Shown one piece after another: positions 1 through 8,523 of a stretch of 48,523 nucleotides of DNA. Source of the DNA: Flavobacteriaceae bacterium UBA980 (GTDB lineage: Bacteria; Bacteroidota; Bacteroidia; Flavobacteriales; Flavobacteriaceae); assembly GCA_002292265.1 (NCBI GenBank), contig DBBQ01000037.1, forward strand, positions 1 through 48,523, in the 5' to 3' direction. How positions within the stretch are numbered: the first letter of the stretch is position 1; each line of letters opens with the position of its first letter. Below the pieces are notes generated by a model that was given only the letters and a program-made list of their open reading frames with translations, was not told the DNA's origin and did no database searches. The position numbers and the translations under genes were made by a program.

Positions 1-41
1 GACTGCCAGTCAAGCGCTCTAGCCAGCTGAGCTACATCCCC
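1..41 (-). tRNA. tRNA-Ala (anticodon GGC), 5' part, cut by the window edge
   Basis: Read on the minus strand from 41 to 1, the sequence gives a 7-nt acceptor arm starting GGGGATG, the TA at positions 8-9, a D arm with GCTC/GAGC stem, and an anticodon arm with loop CTGGCAG, so the anticodon is GGC (alanine). The 3' side of the anticodon stem, the variable loop, the T arm and CCA lie outside the window. Identity rests on the anticodon only, because the T arm cannot be seen. Confidence 0.8.
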
Positions 42-201
42 TTTTTGCTGACTGCTAAACTAAGCAAAATTTTAATGCTGTAATGACTTTCTCGAAAGAC
101 ACCCGCTCTGATTTGATTTTCACGACGATCTAGTTTTTAAAAAATCTGGGGCTTTTTAGAATTCTAAACAATTTTTCACAACAGGATGGGTTATTACTAT
201 A

Positions 202-879
202 ATGTCTTTGATGAATCCTAGTTATCGTTTTTGTCTTTTGGTACTGTTGTTGTTTGGAATACTAGAAATTCCTCAAGGGAATGCCCAAGGGGGAGACCTT
301 TTAATTCAACAATACCAGAAAGGTCCCGCTTTGGATGGGGCTTACTCCCGCTGGTCGTTAGTTCCTGGAGTTCAGCTCAACTACATCAATACCGATCTGG
401 AAAGTACCAGCCCAAAACTCGCCCTAGGAGCATTACTTCAAATTGAATATCGAGTTTCTTCTACAGTAGGCTTTACAACGGGCCTGTACGATACACGTAT
501 TGCTTACTCCTATCCCGTGCAGGATTCCATTGGCATTGATAAATTGCGATATTGGTCCATCCCTCTGGGCATCCAACTCCATCCCACCAAACGGGTGAGC
601 CTAGGTTTAAGCGCGTTATACAATAGCTTTAATAAAGGGCGTTTTTTACGGAGAATTGAAGAATTTGAGAGCGAAACCCCCTATCCCAAAGAACATTTTA
701 AAAACAGTTTTGGAGGTGTTGTACAAGTAGGATATCACTTTTTTAAAAAGTGCTACGCCTACTTAAATTTTCGCTGGGCTACGCGGAGCAATCCTCCAAC
801 CCTACCTCAAACCAATACAAATTCTGGCTTTCAGTTGGGAATCAACTACACCCTTTGGGCTTCGAAAAAAAGGCTATGA
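202..879 (+). CDS. Predicted outer-membrane beta-barrel protein
   Basis: A 225-residue protein with an N-terminal signal peptide (hydrophobic LVLLLFGILEI, cleavage probably after the Ala in GNAQG near residue 29). The rest is rich in alternating polar and aromatic strands (for example residues 70-110 and 165-218) and ends in a strand carrying NYTLW, which fits a small barrel of 8-10 strands like the PorT/OmpW-size proteins common in Bacteroidota. I cannot assign it to a named family. It faces a lipoprotein gene whose stop codon is one base away. No clear TAnnTTTG promoter was found upstream, and the 160 bp back to the tRNA hold nothing else recognisable. Confidence 0.7.
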   Translation: MSLMNPSYRFCLLVLLLFGILEIPQGNAQGGDLLIQQYQKGPALDGAYSRWSLVPGVQLNYINTDLESTSPKLALGALLQIEYRVSSTVGFTTGLYDTRIAYSYPVQDSIGIDKLRYWSIPLGIQLHPTKRVSLGLSALYNSFNKGRFLRRIEEFESETPYPKEHFKNSFGGVVQVGYHFFKKCYAYLNFRWATRSNPPTLPQTNTNSGFQLGINYTLWASKKRL

Positions 880-880
880 C

Positions 881-1381
881 TTACTGCTTTTTTAACGTGA
901 TTTCAATCACTCCGTGAACTCCTTTTACTCCATAGGATTTTTCGGCTGCCTCTCCTTTTAAAACATTAATTGACTCAATCTTATCGAGATCTAAAGATTC
1001 CAGTAGTGCCCGGTCTTCATTGATTTTACCATCAATTACAAGAAGGGGTTTCAGACTGTCCGTTTGGACTATCTTGATATGCTGATTCGCCTTTTTAGAA
1101 ACCCAAGTGTTTCCCTCTGTGGAAAGGGAGTCTTCCTCATGTTTAGACGCTCCAGAAACTATAAAAACCCCTTCTGGTCCTTTGTCATTGGAAAAAAATA
1201 ATATGTCGTGAACCCCTTTTTCACCCAAATCAAGAACCTCTCCAGATCGGATCACACTCCGATGCACCACTTGAGGTTTTTCGGTTTTGGATTCTGAAGA
1301 TTCTGGACTTTGGTACACTTTGACCACCAAACAGGAAGTAAAAAGCAAAAGAATAAAGGAATAAAGGAGCGTGCGTATCAT
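881..1381 (-). CDS. Lipoprotein with a TonB-receptor plug-like C-terminus
   Basis: A 166-residue protein starting with a lipoprotein signal peptide (lipobox LFTSC, lipidated Cys17). The last ~50 residues have the pattern of a TonB-dependent receptor plug domain: a VIDGK-type strand, a helix ending in LDLDKIESINVLKG, then a short YGVKGVHGVIEITLKK segment. In free-standing proteins this fold is also found on sensor and peptidase proteins of Bacteroidota. No barrel or carboxypeptidase-like domain is attached, so it is not a receptor. It is the last gene of a three-gene minus-strand run (Usp, LpxR-like, this), 12 bp after the LpxR-like stop. Function unknown; perhaps a periplasmic or outer-membrane adaptor. 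Confidence 0.75.
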   Translation of the reverse strand: MIRTLLYSFILLLFTSCLVVKVYQSPESSESKTEKPQVVHRSVIRSGEVLDLGEKGVHDILFFSNDKGPEGVFIVSGASKHEEDSLSTEGNTWVSKKANQHIKIVQTDSLKPLLVIDGKINEDRALLESLDLDKIESINVLKGEAAEKSYGVKGVHGVIEITLKKQ

Positions 1382-1393
1382 TTGTTTTTTTTA

Positions 1394-2302
1394 CTAAAAT
1401 AAGTAACTCATAGAGATATTTAAAAAAGGATGTCGATTATATCGTTGCCCTTCTATGTATGCCGAACTATTATTCAATAAAATATGCACCCTAAAAGGGG
1501 TTTTAAAATACATAAACCCTGCTTGATAGATATTGCGCAGCGGATTTGCTGTCAATTGGAAAGGGGTATTGTTTCGAAACCCACTCCCAGATAAAGAGTA
1601 GTCGTGTATATTGTATTCCAAAACCATCCCCAAAAAAAACGAAACCCCATTGTCCAGTTGTTCCAAACGATTCCCAAAAAAAGGAAGCCCCGGTAATTTC
1701 CCCATTTGAAAACCAAAACGGGAACGCAAGCTTGTCCGAAAAGTCCCTACTTGTACTTGATTATGATGCGCCCATTTCAACTTGTTTCCCAACCTTTTTC
1801 CCCAGAAAAAAGAAGCATTCCCATTCAAATGAAACGCCTGGGGAAGGGAACTTGTCCAGGTCAAGGGATCTAAATTGAGAATATAAATGTGATATGTGTT
1901 TTGTAGGACCTTAGCCAAAGAAGCTTCGGCACCTGTAGTGCCAAACTGAACCCCCCAGCCATATCCTAAATCAGGATGCTGAAATCTTTCTTTTTTATAA
2001 CCTAAAAACAACCACCCATTATAGGGATAATCCATGTTGGATAAGGATTCTGTATAACGAAACGAAGGGGTGTTGATTTCTTGTCCGATAGTCCAATGTC
2101 TAGAAACATAACCCCATTTTGACAGAGAATCTTGAGGTTTTTTGAGGAGCTTTCCAAATTCGAAAAAAATTCCACTACTGTAATAGCGGTCGATACCAAA
2201 ATACAAATCATTGTCCACGTTCAACCCCACATACCGTTGAGCGATGAGGCTTGAAGACCAGGTCATCAAAAGTAAAATCGGTAAGCCAAAGCGCCGCAAC
2301 AA
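1394..2302 (-). CDS. LpxR-family lipid A 3'-O-deacylase (DUF2219-like)
   Basis: A 302-residue outer-membrane barrel enzyme. After a signal peptide ending near SLIAQ comes the family hallmark around residues 27-45, NVDNDLYFG then DRYYSSG, which carries the Asn-Asp and Ser positions of the LpxR active site. Further on are the GQEINTP segment, a Y-N-GW motif (YPYNGWLF), and a strand beginning HNQVQVGTFRTS. LpxR removes the 3' acyloxyacyl chains of lipid A in the outer membrane. The start is odd: the only in-frame options compatible with a signal peptide are two consecutive TTG codons at 2302 and 2299, since the upstream reading frame closes at 2326 without ATG or GTG. It begins 7 bp after the stop of the Usp gene, so translation is probably coupled. 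Confidence 0.82.
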   Translation of the reverse strand: MLRRFGLPILLLMTWSSSLIAQRYVGLNVDNDLYFGIDRYYSSGIFFEFGKLLKKPQDSLSKWGYVSRHWTIGQEINTPSFRYTESLSNMDYPYNGWLFLGYKKERFQHPDLGYGWGVQFGTTGAEASLAKVLQNTYHIYILNLDPLTWTSSLPQAFHLNGNASFFWGKRLGNKLKWAHHNQVQVGTFRTSLRSRFGFQMGKLPGLPFFGNRLEQLDNGVSFFLGMVLEYNIHDYSLSGSGFRNNTPFQLTANPLRNIYQAGFMYFKTPFRVHILLNNSSAYIEGQRYNRHPFLNISMSYLF

Positions 2303-2309
2303 AACGAGC

Positions 2310-3104
2310 TTACGCTTTGTTTTTTAACACCAATAGAGGAATGGTACAGTAAAAATCCTTTTTGTAAATGCGGTCGGGTTCCCACAATTTTTCAAAAAAC
2401 CCACGCTCGCGCTTAAACGCGACCAACAGATCGGGTTGATGCGCTTGAAAATGTTCCAAAACCCCTTGATAAACGGTCGCATTTTCAGAATACAGCAAGC
2501 CCTCGGAGCGTTGCAGCAGAGCGTCGTCCAACTGGTGATTTCGGTTTGCAAAACCAGGAACTTTGACCAACAACAGCTTCAGTATGGTTTTAAAGTGATC
2601 TTGAAATTCAATCATCGGCTTTAGAGTAACTAAATCTTTTACCTCTCCTGTTTTAAAAGCAAGTAGCATCTTTTTGGGGGGATTAAATATTTTATCTAGG
2701 GGCGCAACCAGAACGGGAATGGTGGTTCGTTTGATCAAACTCCCCGCAACACTACCCAGATAAACCGTGTCGTTGATTTCATTATTCAAGGGTGCTGTAA
2801 CAATGAGATCAATTCCTATGGATTGATTCAGCTTCTTTACAGAACCTATTAAATCTTCCTCACTAGAAACCAGTTTGATTTCAGTATCTTGGGGTTCAAT
2901 ATGATTAATCAAAGTCCGGATACGCTGGATGTTTTCTTTTGCTAAACGCGCATTGACATTGGTCATTGCGGTCAGACTGGCGTGTGTGGGATAGGCATCC
3001 ATCACATAAACAATACTCCCCATTGTTTTCGCCATATCTAGTGCATATTTTAGGGTTGCTTCGGCATAATCAGAAATTCCTATCGGTACAAGGATGTGTC
3101 GCAT
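2310..3104 (-). CDS. Universal stress protein family (UspA-like)
   Basis: The chosen start is the ATG at 3104, giving MRHILVPIG, the standard first strand of a Usp domain. An upstream in-frame ATG at 3179 would add 25 residues that do not fit the family. The product is 264 residues. The first half is a full Usp domain with a GSVAGSLIKRTTIPVLV segment (nucleotide-binding G-x-x-GS type loop). The second half looks like a degenerate repeat, as in the tandem Usp proteins of Bacteroidota. Role: cytoplasmic stress response, ligand probably ATP or another nucleotide. First gene of the Usp - LpxR-like - plug lipoprotein run. Confidence 0.85.
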   Translation of the reverse strand: MRHILVPIGISDYAEATLKYALDMAKTMGSIVYVMDAYPTHASLTAMTNVNARLAKENIQRIRTLINHIEPQDTEIKLVSSEEDLIGSVKKLNQSIGIDLIVTAPLNNEINDTVYLGSVAGSLIKRTTIPVLVAPLDKIFNPPKKMLLAFKTGEVKDLVTLKPMIEFQDHFKTILKLLLVKVPGFANRNHQLDDALLQRSEGLLYSENATVYQGVLEHFQAHQPDLLVAFKRERGFFEKLWEPDRIYKKDFYCTIPLLVLKNKA

Positions 3105-3289
3105 GCTAAAATTTTTTACAAAAATACCAAGACTTGTGTGATCCACTTGCATTTTAACATAAAATATAGCGTTTCCCAATCCACAAAACCAAAGAGTTTA
3201 CTTCAACCCCATCGGTTTATCCTTTGCTTTTTGTCGGTTCTGCTTAAAAAGTTTTAGAAGCCCTAGACTTTATGTACTTTTACCGCCAT

Positions 3290-4036
3290 ATGGAAGCCTA
3301 TGTAACACATCGTCGTGAAGGGTCTTGTGGAATTCTTGAATTTGGGAATCCCGCTGGGAATTCCCTGCCCGGAAAACTCCTCGAAAAACTCCACAAAAAA
3401 TTACATCACCTAGAAGAGGATGACCAAGTAGCCGTTATCGTTCTTCAAAGTATGGGAAATAGAGCTTTTTGTGGGGGAGCCTCCTTTTCCGAAATGAAAG
3501 GATTGAAAACGGTAGAAGAAGCTACTGCCTTTTTTATGGGTTTTGCGAAAGTCATCAATCAGATCCGAAACTTGAGCAAGTTTATCATCGCCCAAGTTCA
3601 AGGAAAAGTAGTTGGAGGAGGCGTCGGTTTAGTGGCCGCTTGTGATTATGTTATTGCACATGAGAGTGCTGGTGTGAAATTGTCCGAATTGTCCATCGGT
3701 ATAGGCCCTTTTGTCATAGAACCGGCCGTCTCTAGAAAGATCGGAACAACTGCCTTTGCCCAGCTTTCACTAGAAGCCGAACGTTTTAAATCCGCCCGCT
3801 GGGCCGAAGAGAAAGGGCTTTACAGTTCGGTGGTATCGTCCGAAGAAAGCCTTAAAAAAAACGTTACAGAAACCGCCCTGCGTTTGGTAAGCTATGCACC
3901 TGAAGCAGTAAAAAATCTTCGAAAACTCCATTGGAAAGAGACTGATCATTGGGAAACCCTCCTTCCTCAAAATGCAGAAATTACAGCAAAACTCGTTTTG
4001 GAAGAAGCAACACAAAATATTCTTAAATCATTGTAA
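3290..4036 (+). CDS. Enoyl-CoA hydratase/isomerase family protein
   Basis: Crotonase-fold enzyme of 248 residues from the ATG at 3290; an ATG 18 bp earlier is possible. Oxyanion-hole segments are visible: RAFCGGASFSEM in the first half and VQGKVVGGGVGLVAACDYVIA, with the typical GGG-x-GL, near the middle. The expected catalytic Glu of true hydratases is replaced by a region reading LSELSIGIGPFVIEPAV, close to methylglutaconyl-CoA hydratases of flavobacteria, so leucine degradation is a reasonable guess, though other acyl-CoA substrates are possible. It is followed after 5 bp by queD on the same strand, which suggests co-transcription rather than shared function. Confidence 0.85.
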   Translation: MEAYVTHRREGSCGILEFGNPAGNSLPGKLLEKLHKKLHHLEEDDQVAVIVLQSMGNRAFCGGASFSEMKGLKTVEEATAFFMGFAKVINQIRNLSKFIIAQVQGKVVGGGVGLVAACDYVIAHESAGVKLSELSIGIGPFVIEPAVSRKIGTTAFAQLSLEAERFKSARWAEEKGLYSSVVSSEESLKKNVTETALRLVSYAPEAVKNLRKLHWKETDHWETLLPQNAEITAKLVLEEATQNILKSL

Positions 4037-4041
4037 AACAT

Positions 4042-4500
4042 ATGGATAAGGTAATTAGAATCACAAAAGAGTTTAAGTTTGAAACGGGCCACGCCCTATA
4101 CGGTTATGACGGATTGTGTAAAAATGTACACGGCCACAGCTACAAACTCTCGGTAACCCTTTTGGGAACTCCTATCACTGACCCCGATCATGTGAAATAC
4201 GGTATGGTGATGGATTTCAGCGATCTTAAAAAAATCGTCAATGAAACCATCGTTACCCCTTTTGATCACGCTACGGTACTGAATGTGGATTCTCCGCACA
4301 AAGAACTGGCAGATACCATGGAAAGCAGAGGACATAAAATTATGCGAGTCCAATACCAACCCACCAGTGAAATGATGGTCCTTGATTTTGCTGAAAAAAT
4401 CAAAGCCCGATTACCTGAGCAACTCAGACTGCATCATTTAATTTTAAGAGAAACTGAAACTTCTTATGCTGAATGGTACGCCTCAGACCAAGAGGTTTAA
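4042..4500 (+). CDS. queD: 6-carboxy-5,6,7,8-tetrahydropterin synthase (QueD/PTPS family)
   Basis: A 152-residue protein of the T-fold 6-pyruvoyltetrahydropterin synthase family. Zinc ligands are His17 (FETGHAL) and His30/His32 (VHGHSY). The probable nucleophile is Cys26, four residues before the second histidine. PFDHATVLN (His76) and ETETSYAEW near residues 137-145 complete the active site. QueD converts 7,8-dihydroneopterin triphosphate to 6-carboxytetrahydropterin in the queuosine/7-deazaguanine pathway; a folate or biopterin role cannot be excluded from sequence alone. Its stop codon overlaps that of the convergent PBP1A gene (shared TTTAA). Confidence 0.9.
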   Translation: MDKVIRITKEFKFETGHALYGYDGLCKNVHGHSYKLSVTLLGTPITDPDHVKYGMVMDFSDLKKIVNETIVTPFDHATVLNVDSPHKELADTMESRGHKIMRVQYQPTSEMMVLDFAEKIKARLPEQLRLHHLILRETETSYAEWYASDQEV

Positions 4501-6821
4501 AACCCTAAGGCCTTTAGATCTGCTTTGGGCTTTACGTTTTCTTTTGATTTTGCGTCTGCCAATTCATCACAGTCCACGGGAATACTCAACTCTTCTGGAG
4601 CAATAAAATCCTCTTGAGAAATTCCAAAATCAGGGTTTTCGTACAAGGAACGCATATAATTTCCCCAAATGGGTAAAGCCATGGTGGCACCCTGACCAAA
4701 TCCAATTTCTTTAAAATGGATGGAACGGTCTTCGCCCCCTACCCATAGACCTGTAGCCAAATTGGGTACCATACCCATAAACCATCCGTCGCTTTGATTC
4801 TGAGTCGTTCCGGTTTTTCCTGCAATTGGGTTTTCAAAAATATAAGGATAGCCTGTTATCACATTTTTGTAGATGTAGTTGGTTTCCTCCAGTCCCGCGT
4901 GCCGCAGTCGTGCTCCAGAACCTGCTGTGGTTACGCCCTGCATCAAATTTACGGTCACGTAGGCTGCCTCTTGACTCAATACGTCTTGTGTCTCAGGAAG
5001 CACCTCATACAAGGCGCGGCCATTTTTGTCTTCTATACGAGTGATCATAATGGGTTTGACATAAATCCCTTGATTGGCGAAAGTACTGTAGGCACCTACC
5101 ATCTCAAACAAACTGATGTCCGGTGTCCCTAAAGCGATCGAGGGGACCTGTGGGAGGTAGGAAGTAATTCCCATTTTTCGGGCTAAATTAATTACTGGTT
5201 TGGGGCCGACTAAATCCATGATTCGAGCACTAATGGTGTTGACAGAATTGGCTAACGCATTTTTTAATGTCCGGGTGCGACCGTATTTGTCTCCTGAGTT
5301 TTTAGGGCACCATGCATCCATGTTTCCGTGTTTCATCGGTTCAATACAAAACAAGGCGTCAGGTAGAGAATCACAGGGGGATAGTTTCAGTTGGTCAATG
5401 GCCGTGGCGTATAAAAAGGGTTTAAATGTAGAGCCAATTTGACGACGTCCTTGTTTGACCTGATCGTATTGGAAATGTTTATAATTATACCCGCCTACCC
5501 AAGCCTTTACATGACCAGTTTGGGGTTCCATGGACATCATCGAAGCGCGGAGGAAATGTTTGTAATAGCGTATGGAATCCATCGGAGTCATAATTGTATC
5601 GATTTCTCCTTTCCAACTGAAAACCCGCATGGGGACTTCTTTTTTAAAGGAAGCTAAAATCTCTTCTTCTTCGATTCCTGCCAACTTCATTTTACGCCAC
5701 CGCTCGGTTCGGTAGGCCGTTCGGGTCAACAGCGTGTCTATTTCTCCTTCCCGAAGTTCTAAAAAAGGAGCGGTTGGATTTTCTTCTTCCGTGTTTTGTT
5801 TAAAAAATTCCTTTTGTAAATTTTTCATATGCATACTTACGGCATCTTCAGCCAATTCTTGCATACGAGAATCAATGGTCGTATAAATCCGCAGCCCATC
5901 GCGGTACAGGTTGTGTTTACTGCCGTCGGGTTTGGGGTTGGCGTCGATCCACTCGTCCATAAATTCCTTTAAATACGCTCTAAAGTAGGTTGCGAGCCCT
6001 TCTCTATGGGATTCTGGAGTAAAGGTAATTTTTAGCGGAAGTTGAGCTAAAGAATCCTTTTCTTGCTCCGTGATCCGTTGATTCCGAACCATCTGTTGAA
6101 AGACAATGTTTCTTCGTTCTTTAACGCGTTCAGGTCGGCGAATAGGATTGAAGAGAGAGGAATTTTTTAACATTCCAACAAGCGTCGCAGACTCCTCGAT
6201 GCTGAGCTCTTGAGGAGTTTTATTGAAAAAGATTTTTGCTGCCGAGCGGATTCCATCTGCCTGATAACCAAAGTCGTACTTATTTAAATACATCGCCATA
6301 ATTTCTTTTTTGGTGTAGCGTTGTTCCAATTGTACGGCGATGACCCATTCTTGTGCTTTTTGGAAAATGGTTTTAAGAACATTTCTGGAACGGACACCCA
6401 CAAAAATCTGACGTGCCAACTGTTGGGTGATGGTACTGGCCCCTCCGCGTTTACCCAAAAATACAAAAGCGCGAAGTGTTCCTCGCCAGTCAATTCCCGC
6501 GTGATCATAAAAACGCTCGTCTTCCGTAGCAATCAAAGCTTCCACCATGTCCGTGGGAATTTCATCAAACCCAATGGGGGTTCGGTTGTCGTCGAAATAA
6601 TATTTTCCTAAAATGGTTCCGTCTGATGAAATGATTTGAGTGGCTAAGTTGGTTCTGGGGTTTTCCAACTGTTGAAGGTCTGGCATGGGACCAAAAATTC
6701 CCAATGCTGCACCTCCGAATAGGACGATTATTCCAGTCACTCCTAGAAGAAAAATCCCCCATAAAACACGGATGTACTTTCGAAATGCGCTTTGCTTTTG
6801 TTTCCCTTTTTTCTTTGCCAT
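4497..6821 (-). CDS. Class A penicillin-binding protein 1A (bifunctional transglycosylase/transpeptidase)
   Basis: A 774-residue inner-membrane peptidoglycan synthase. A basic cytoplasmic tail and one transmembrane helix (about residues 18-42) are followed by a GT51 glycosyltransferase domain with TEDERFYDH (catalytic Glu100) and GASTITQQLARQIF (128-140). The transpeptidase domain has the STFK motif at 464-467 (catalytic Ser464), SVN at 526-528 and KTGT at 669-672. All catalytic motifs are intact. It polymerises and cross-links glycan strands. It starts 2 bp after the gldH stop, and the ricT-gldH-PBP1A order is common in flavobacteria. Its stop codon overlaps that of queD. Confidence 0.95.
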   Translation of the reverse strand: MAKKKGKQKQSAFRKYIRVLWGIFLLGVTGIIVLFGGAALGIFGPMPDLQQLENPRTNLATQIISSDGTILGKYYFDDNRTPIGFDEIPTDMVEALIATEDERFYDHAGIDWRGTLRAFVFLGKRGGASTITQQLARQIFVGVRSRNVLKTIFQKAQEWVIAVQLEQRYTKKEIMAMYLNKYDFGYQADGIRSAAKIFFNKTPQELSIEESATLVGMLKNSSLFNPIRRPERVKERRNIVFQQMVRNQRITEQEKDSLAQLPLKITFTPESHREGLATYFRAYLKEFMDEWIDANPKPDGSKHNLYRDGLRIYTTIDSRMQELAEDAVSMHMKNLQKEFFKQNTEEENPTAPFLELREGEIDTLLTRTAYRTERWRKMKLAGIEEEEILASFKKEVPMRVFSWKGEIDTIMTPMDSIRYYKHFLRASMMSMEPQTGHVKAWVGGYNYKHFQYDQVKQGRRQIGSTFKPFLYATAIDQLKLSPCDSLPDALFCIEPMKHGNMDAWCPKNSGDKYGRTRTLKNALANSVNTISARIMDLVGPKPVINLARKMGITSYLPQVPSIALGTPDISLFEMVGAYSTFANQGIYVKPIMITRIEDKNGRALYEVLPETQDVLSQEAAYVTVNLMQGVTTAGSGARLRHAGLEETNYIYKNVITGYPYIFENPIAGKTGTTQNQSDGWFMGMVPNLATGLWVGGEDRSIHFKEIGFGQGATMALPIWGNYMRSLYENPDFGISQEDFIAPEELSIPVDCDELADAKSKENVKPKADLKALGF

Positions 6822-6823
6822 CT

Positions 6824-7291
6824 TTATTGATCTTCAATACTGATTCCTACAGCTACAATTCCCTTAAGCTTAGAAACGCCTTCCGCTACTCCATTATTGC
6901 GTACCGCTTGGGAAATTGAAATCTTCAGTGGACGTGCCGCAGGAAATACAACTCCTTCTTTCCACCACAACTTGCTTTCTTTTACTTCGGTAAAACCCGT
7001 CCCTAACCATTTCCCATCTGGGGCTGCCATAGCATATTCCAAAGTATCTTGGGTAACCAATTCTCCCCCCGCTGTAAGGCTTGCAATTAGAAAAATATTT
7101 GCAAATGGATAGGTGTTGTCATTGCGCAACCGTATAAAAACATTCTTTATCAAAGTATCGGTGACTTGTTCCGGTAGCTCAAATATTACAGGGGTTGTAG
7201 AAAGACCTTTCTGAGCTGTGGTTTGGTAGGTCACATAACCCGAGTCGGAAGCACAAGACCCAAGCAGCAGACTGGCACAAACCATACGCAC
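6824..7291 (-). CDS. gldH: Gliding motility lipoprotein GldH
   Basis: A short lipoprotein matching GldH. The core contains the conserved stretches FIRLRNDNTYPFANIFL, DTLEYAMAAPDGKWLGTGF and KESKLWW, and ends with KLKGIVAVGISI. GldH is needed for gliding and type IX secretion-dependent surface motility in Flavobacterium johnsoniae. Start choice: the reading frame is open up to 7369, but that part overlaps ricT. A GTG at 7291 or an ATG at 7285 lies 10-16 bp after the ricT stop and gives a compact lipoprotein signal ending LLLGSC. I use the GTG because it supplies a positive n-region (MRMVCAS...). Either way the lipidated Cys is the same. Confidence 0.9.
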   Translation of the reverse strand: MRMVCASLLLGSCASDSGYVTYQTTAQKGLSTTPVIFELPEQVTDTLIKNVFIRLRNDNTYPFANIFLIASLTAGGELVTQDTLEYAMAAPDGKWLGTGFTEVKESKLWWKEGVVFPAARPLKISISQAVRNNGVAEGVSKLKGIVAVGISIEDQ

Positions 7292-7301
7292 TAGATAAAA
7301 A

Positions 7302-8453
7302 CTATTTTTTGGCTTTGCTTTCAAATCGTCTTCTTTTATTTCTTTTTGAATGACTTCGCGGGGGATCAAAACGCTTCAGACTGTCTTGTCCTACCCCACT
7401 GTCAAACAGTTTGTTTTTTTCTTCTTTGACTTCCTCCTCTACATAGGCTTCCAAACTGGTCACTTTTTGGTTTGCCTTGTTTTTTTCAATGATTTCCTTG
7501 ACCGCCGAAACGGTCAATTTGTGCCAAGTCGTCCATTCGCCTTTGTAGGCGTACCAGATTAATCCCTTAAAAATATCCATCTTTTGGAAAACGCCAATTC
7601 CTTTTTCGGTTTGCAGTTTCACCTCGGCTTTAGGGAAGGATTTTAACGCAGAGCGATAGACCTCCAATTCGTAATTCAAACAGCATTTGAGTCGCCCGCA
7701 TTGTCCTGCTAGTTTTTGTGGATTTAGTGAAAGTTGTTGGTAGCGTGCCGCAGCGGTATTGACCGATCGGAAATCGGTAAGCCATGTAGAACAACACAAC
7801 TCCCGACCACAAGATCCAATACCGCCCAGTCGAGAGGCTTCCTCTCGCAGTCCGATTTGACGCATTTCGATCCGAATGGAAAATGCACGCGCCATATCTT
7901 TAATCAATTGGCGAAAATCCACCCGCTTGCCTGCCGAATAATAAAAAGTGGCTTTTTTACCATCTCCTTGAAATTCAACATCCGAAAGTTTCATGTTAAG
8001 TTTTAACGCAATTGCCAACTCGCGTGCCCGCTTTTGCACCTCCGCCTCCTTCGCACGACTGGCTTGCCAAATATCAATTTCTTCCTGATTAGCAAGACGT
8101 AAAATAGTTCCAATTTTATCGCTCTCCGCTTTGATTTTTTTGCGCTTCATTTGTACAGCTACCAGCGCACCAGCTAAGGTGACTTTACCCAAATCATACC
8201 CTCGGTCCACTTTGGTGATGACCAAACTTCCAGCCTGAGGTTTTAGTTCTTTGGGGAAACGAAAGAATTCTTTTCTGCTGTTTTTAAACCGCACCTCCAC
8301 AAAAGAGCAGTCCTCCTCACCTTGGGGAGGACGCATGTTTTCCAACCAGTCAAAGACGGTGAGTTTGTTACAACTGTCGCTCCCGCAAGTGCCGTTGTTT
8401 TGACAACCCCTGGGAGACCCGTTTTTAGTGCTGGAACAGCTGGAACAACTCAT
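7302..8453 (-). CDS. ricT: RicT/YaaT-like PSP1-domain protein
   Basis: A 383-residue PSP1-domain protein. The N-terminus is Cys-rich (Cys3, 6, 17, 23, 28) and the core has the two family cysteine motifs CGRELCC (215-221) and CGRLKCC (252-258), which match the iron-sulfur-associated cysteines of the Ric complex. The C-terminal ~60 residues are highly charged and lysine-rich, probably disordered, and end FESKAKK. In Bacillus, RicT (YaaT) works with RicA and RicF in RNA maturation and phosphorelay control; its role in Bacteroidota is not established. Usually holB sits just upstream in flavobacteria; here holB is elsewhere (47.7 kb), and the gene upstream is trhO, 70 bp away. Confidence 0.88.
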   Translation of the reverse strand: MSCSSCSSTKNGSPRGCQNNGTCGSDSCNKLTVFDWLENMRPPQGEEDCSFVEVRFKNSRKEFFRFPKELKPQAGSLVITKVDRGYDLGKVTLAGALVAVQMKRKKIKAESDKIGTILRLANQEEIDIWQASRAKEAEVQKRARELAIALKLNMKLSDVEFQGDGKKATFYYSAGKRVDFRQLIKDMARAFSIRIEMRQIGLREEASRLGGIGSCGRELCCSTWLTDFRSVNTAAARYQQLSLNPQKLAGQCGRLKCCLNYELEVYRSALKSFPKAEVKLQTEKGIGVFQKMDIFKGLIWYAYKGEWTTWHKLTVSAVKEIIEKNKANQKVTSLEAYVEEEVKEEKNKLFDSGVGQDSLKRFDPPRSHSKRNKRRRFESKAKK

Positions 8454-8523
8454 GAATGTATTGCAAATTTAGACCTTAAAGATACAGGGATTTCAACAAA
8501 TCAAAAGCTAATAAACTCTTAAT

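Noticed and set aside
1546..1878. Plus-strand open frame of 110 codons
   Set aside because: It lies entirely inside the LpxR-like gene on the other strand and has low-complexity, unstructured content.
7285..7369. Longer GldH with 26 or more extra N-terminal residues
   Set aside because: The extension overlaps the ricT coding end, is highly charged and would bury the lipoprotein signal; starts at 7291 or 7285 fit GldH.
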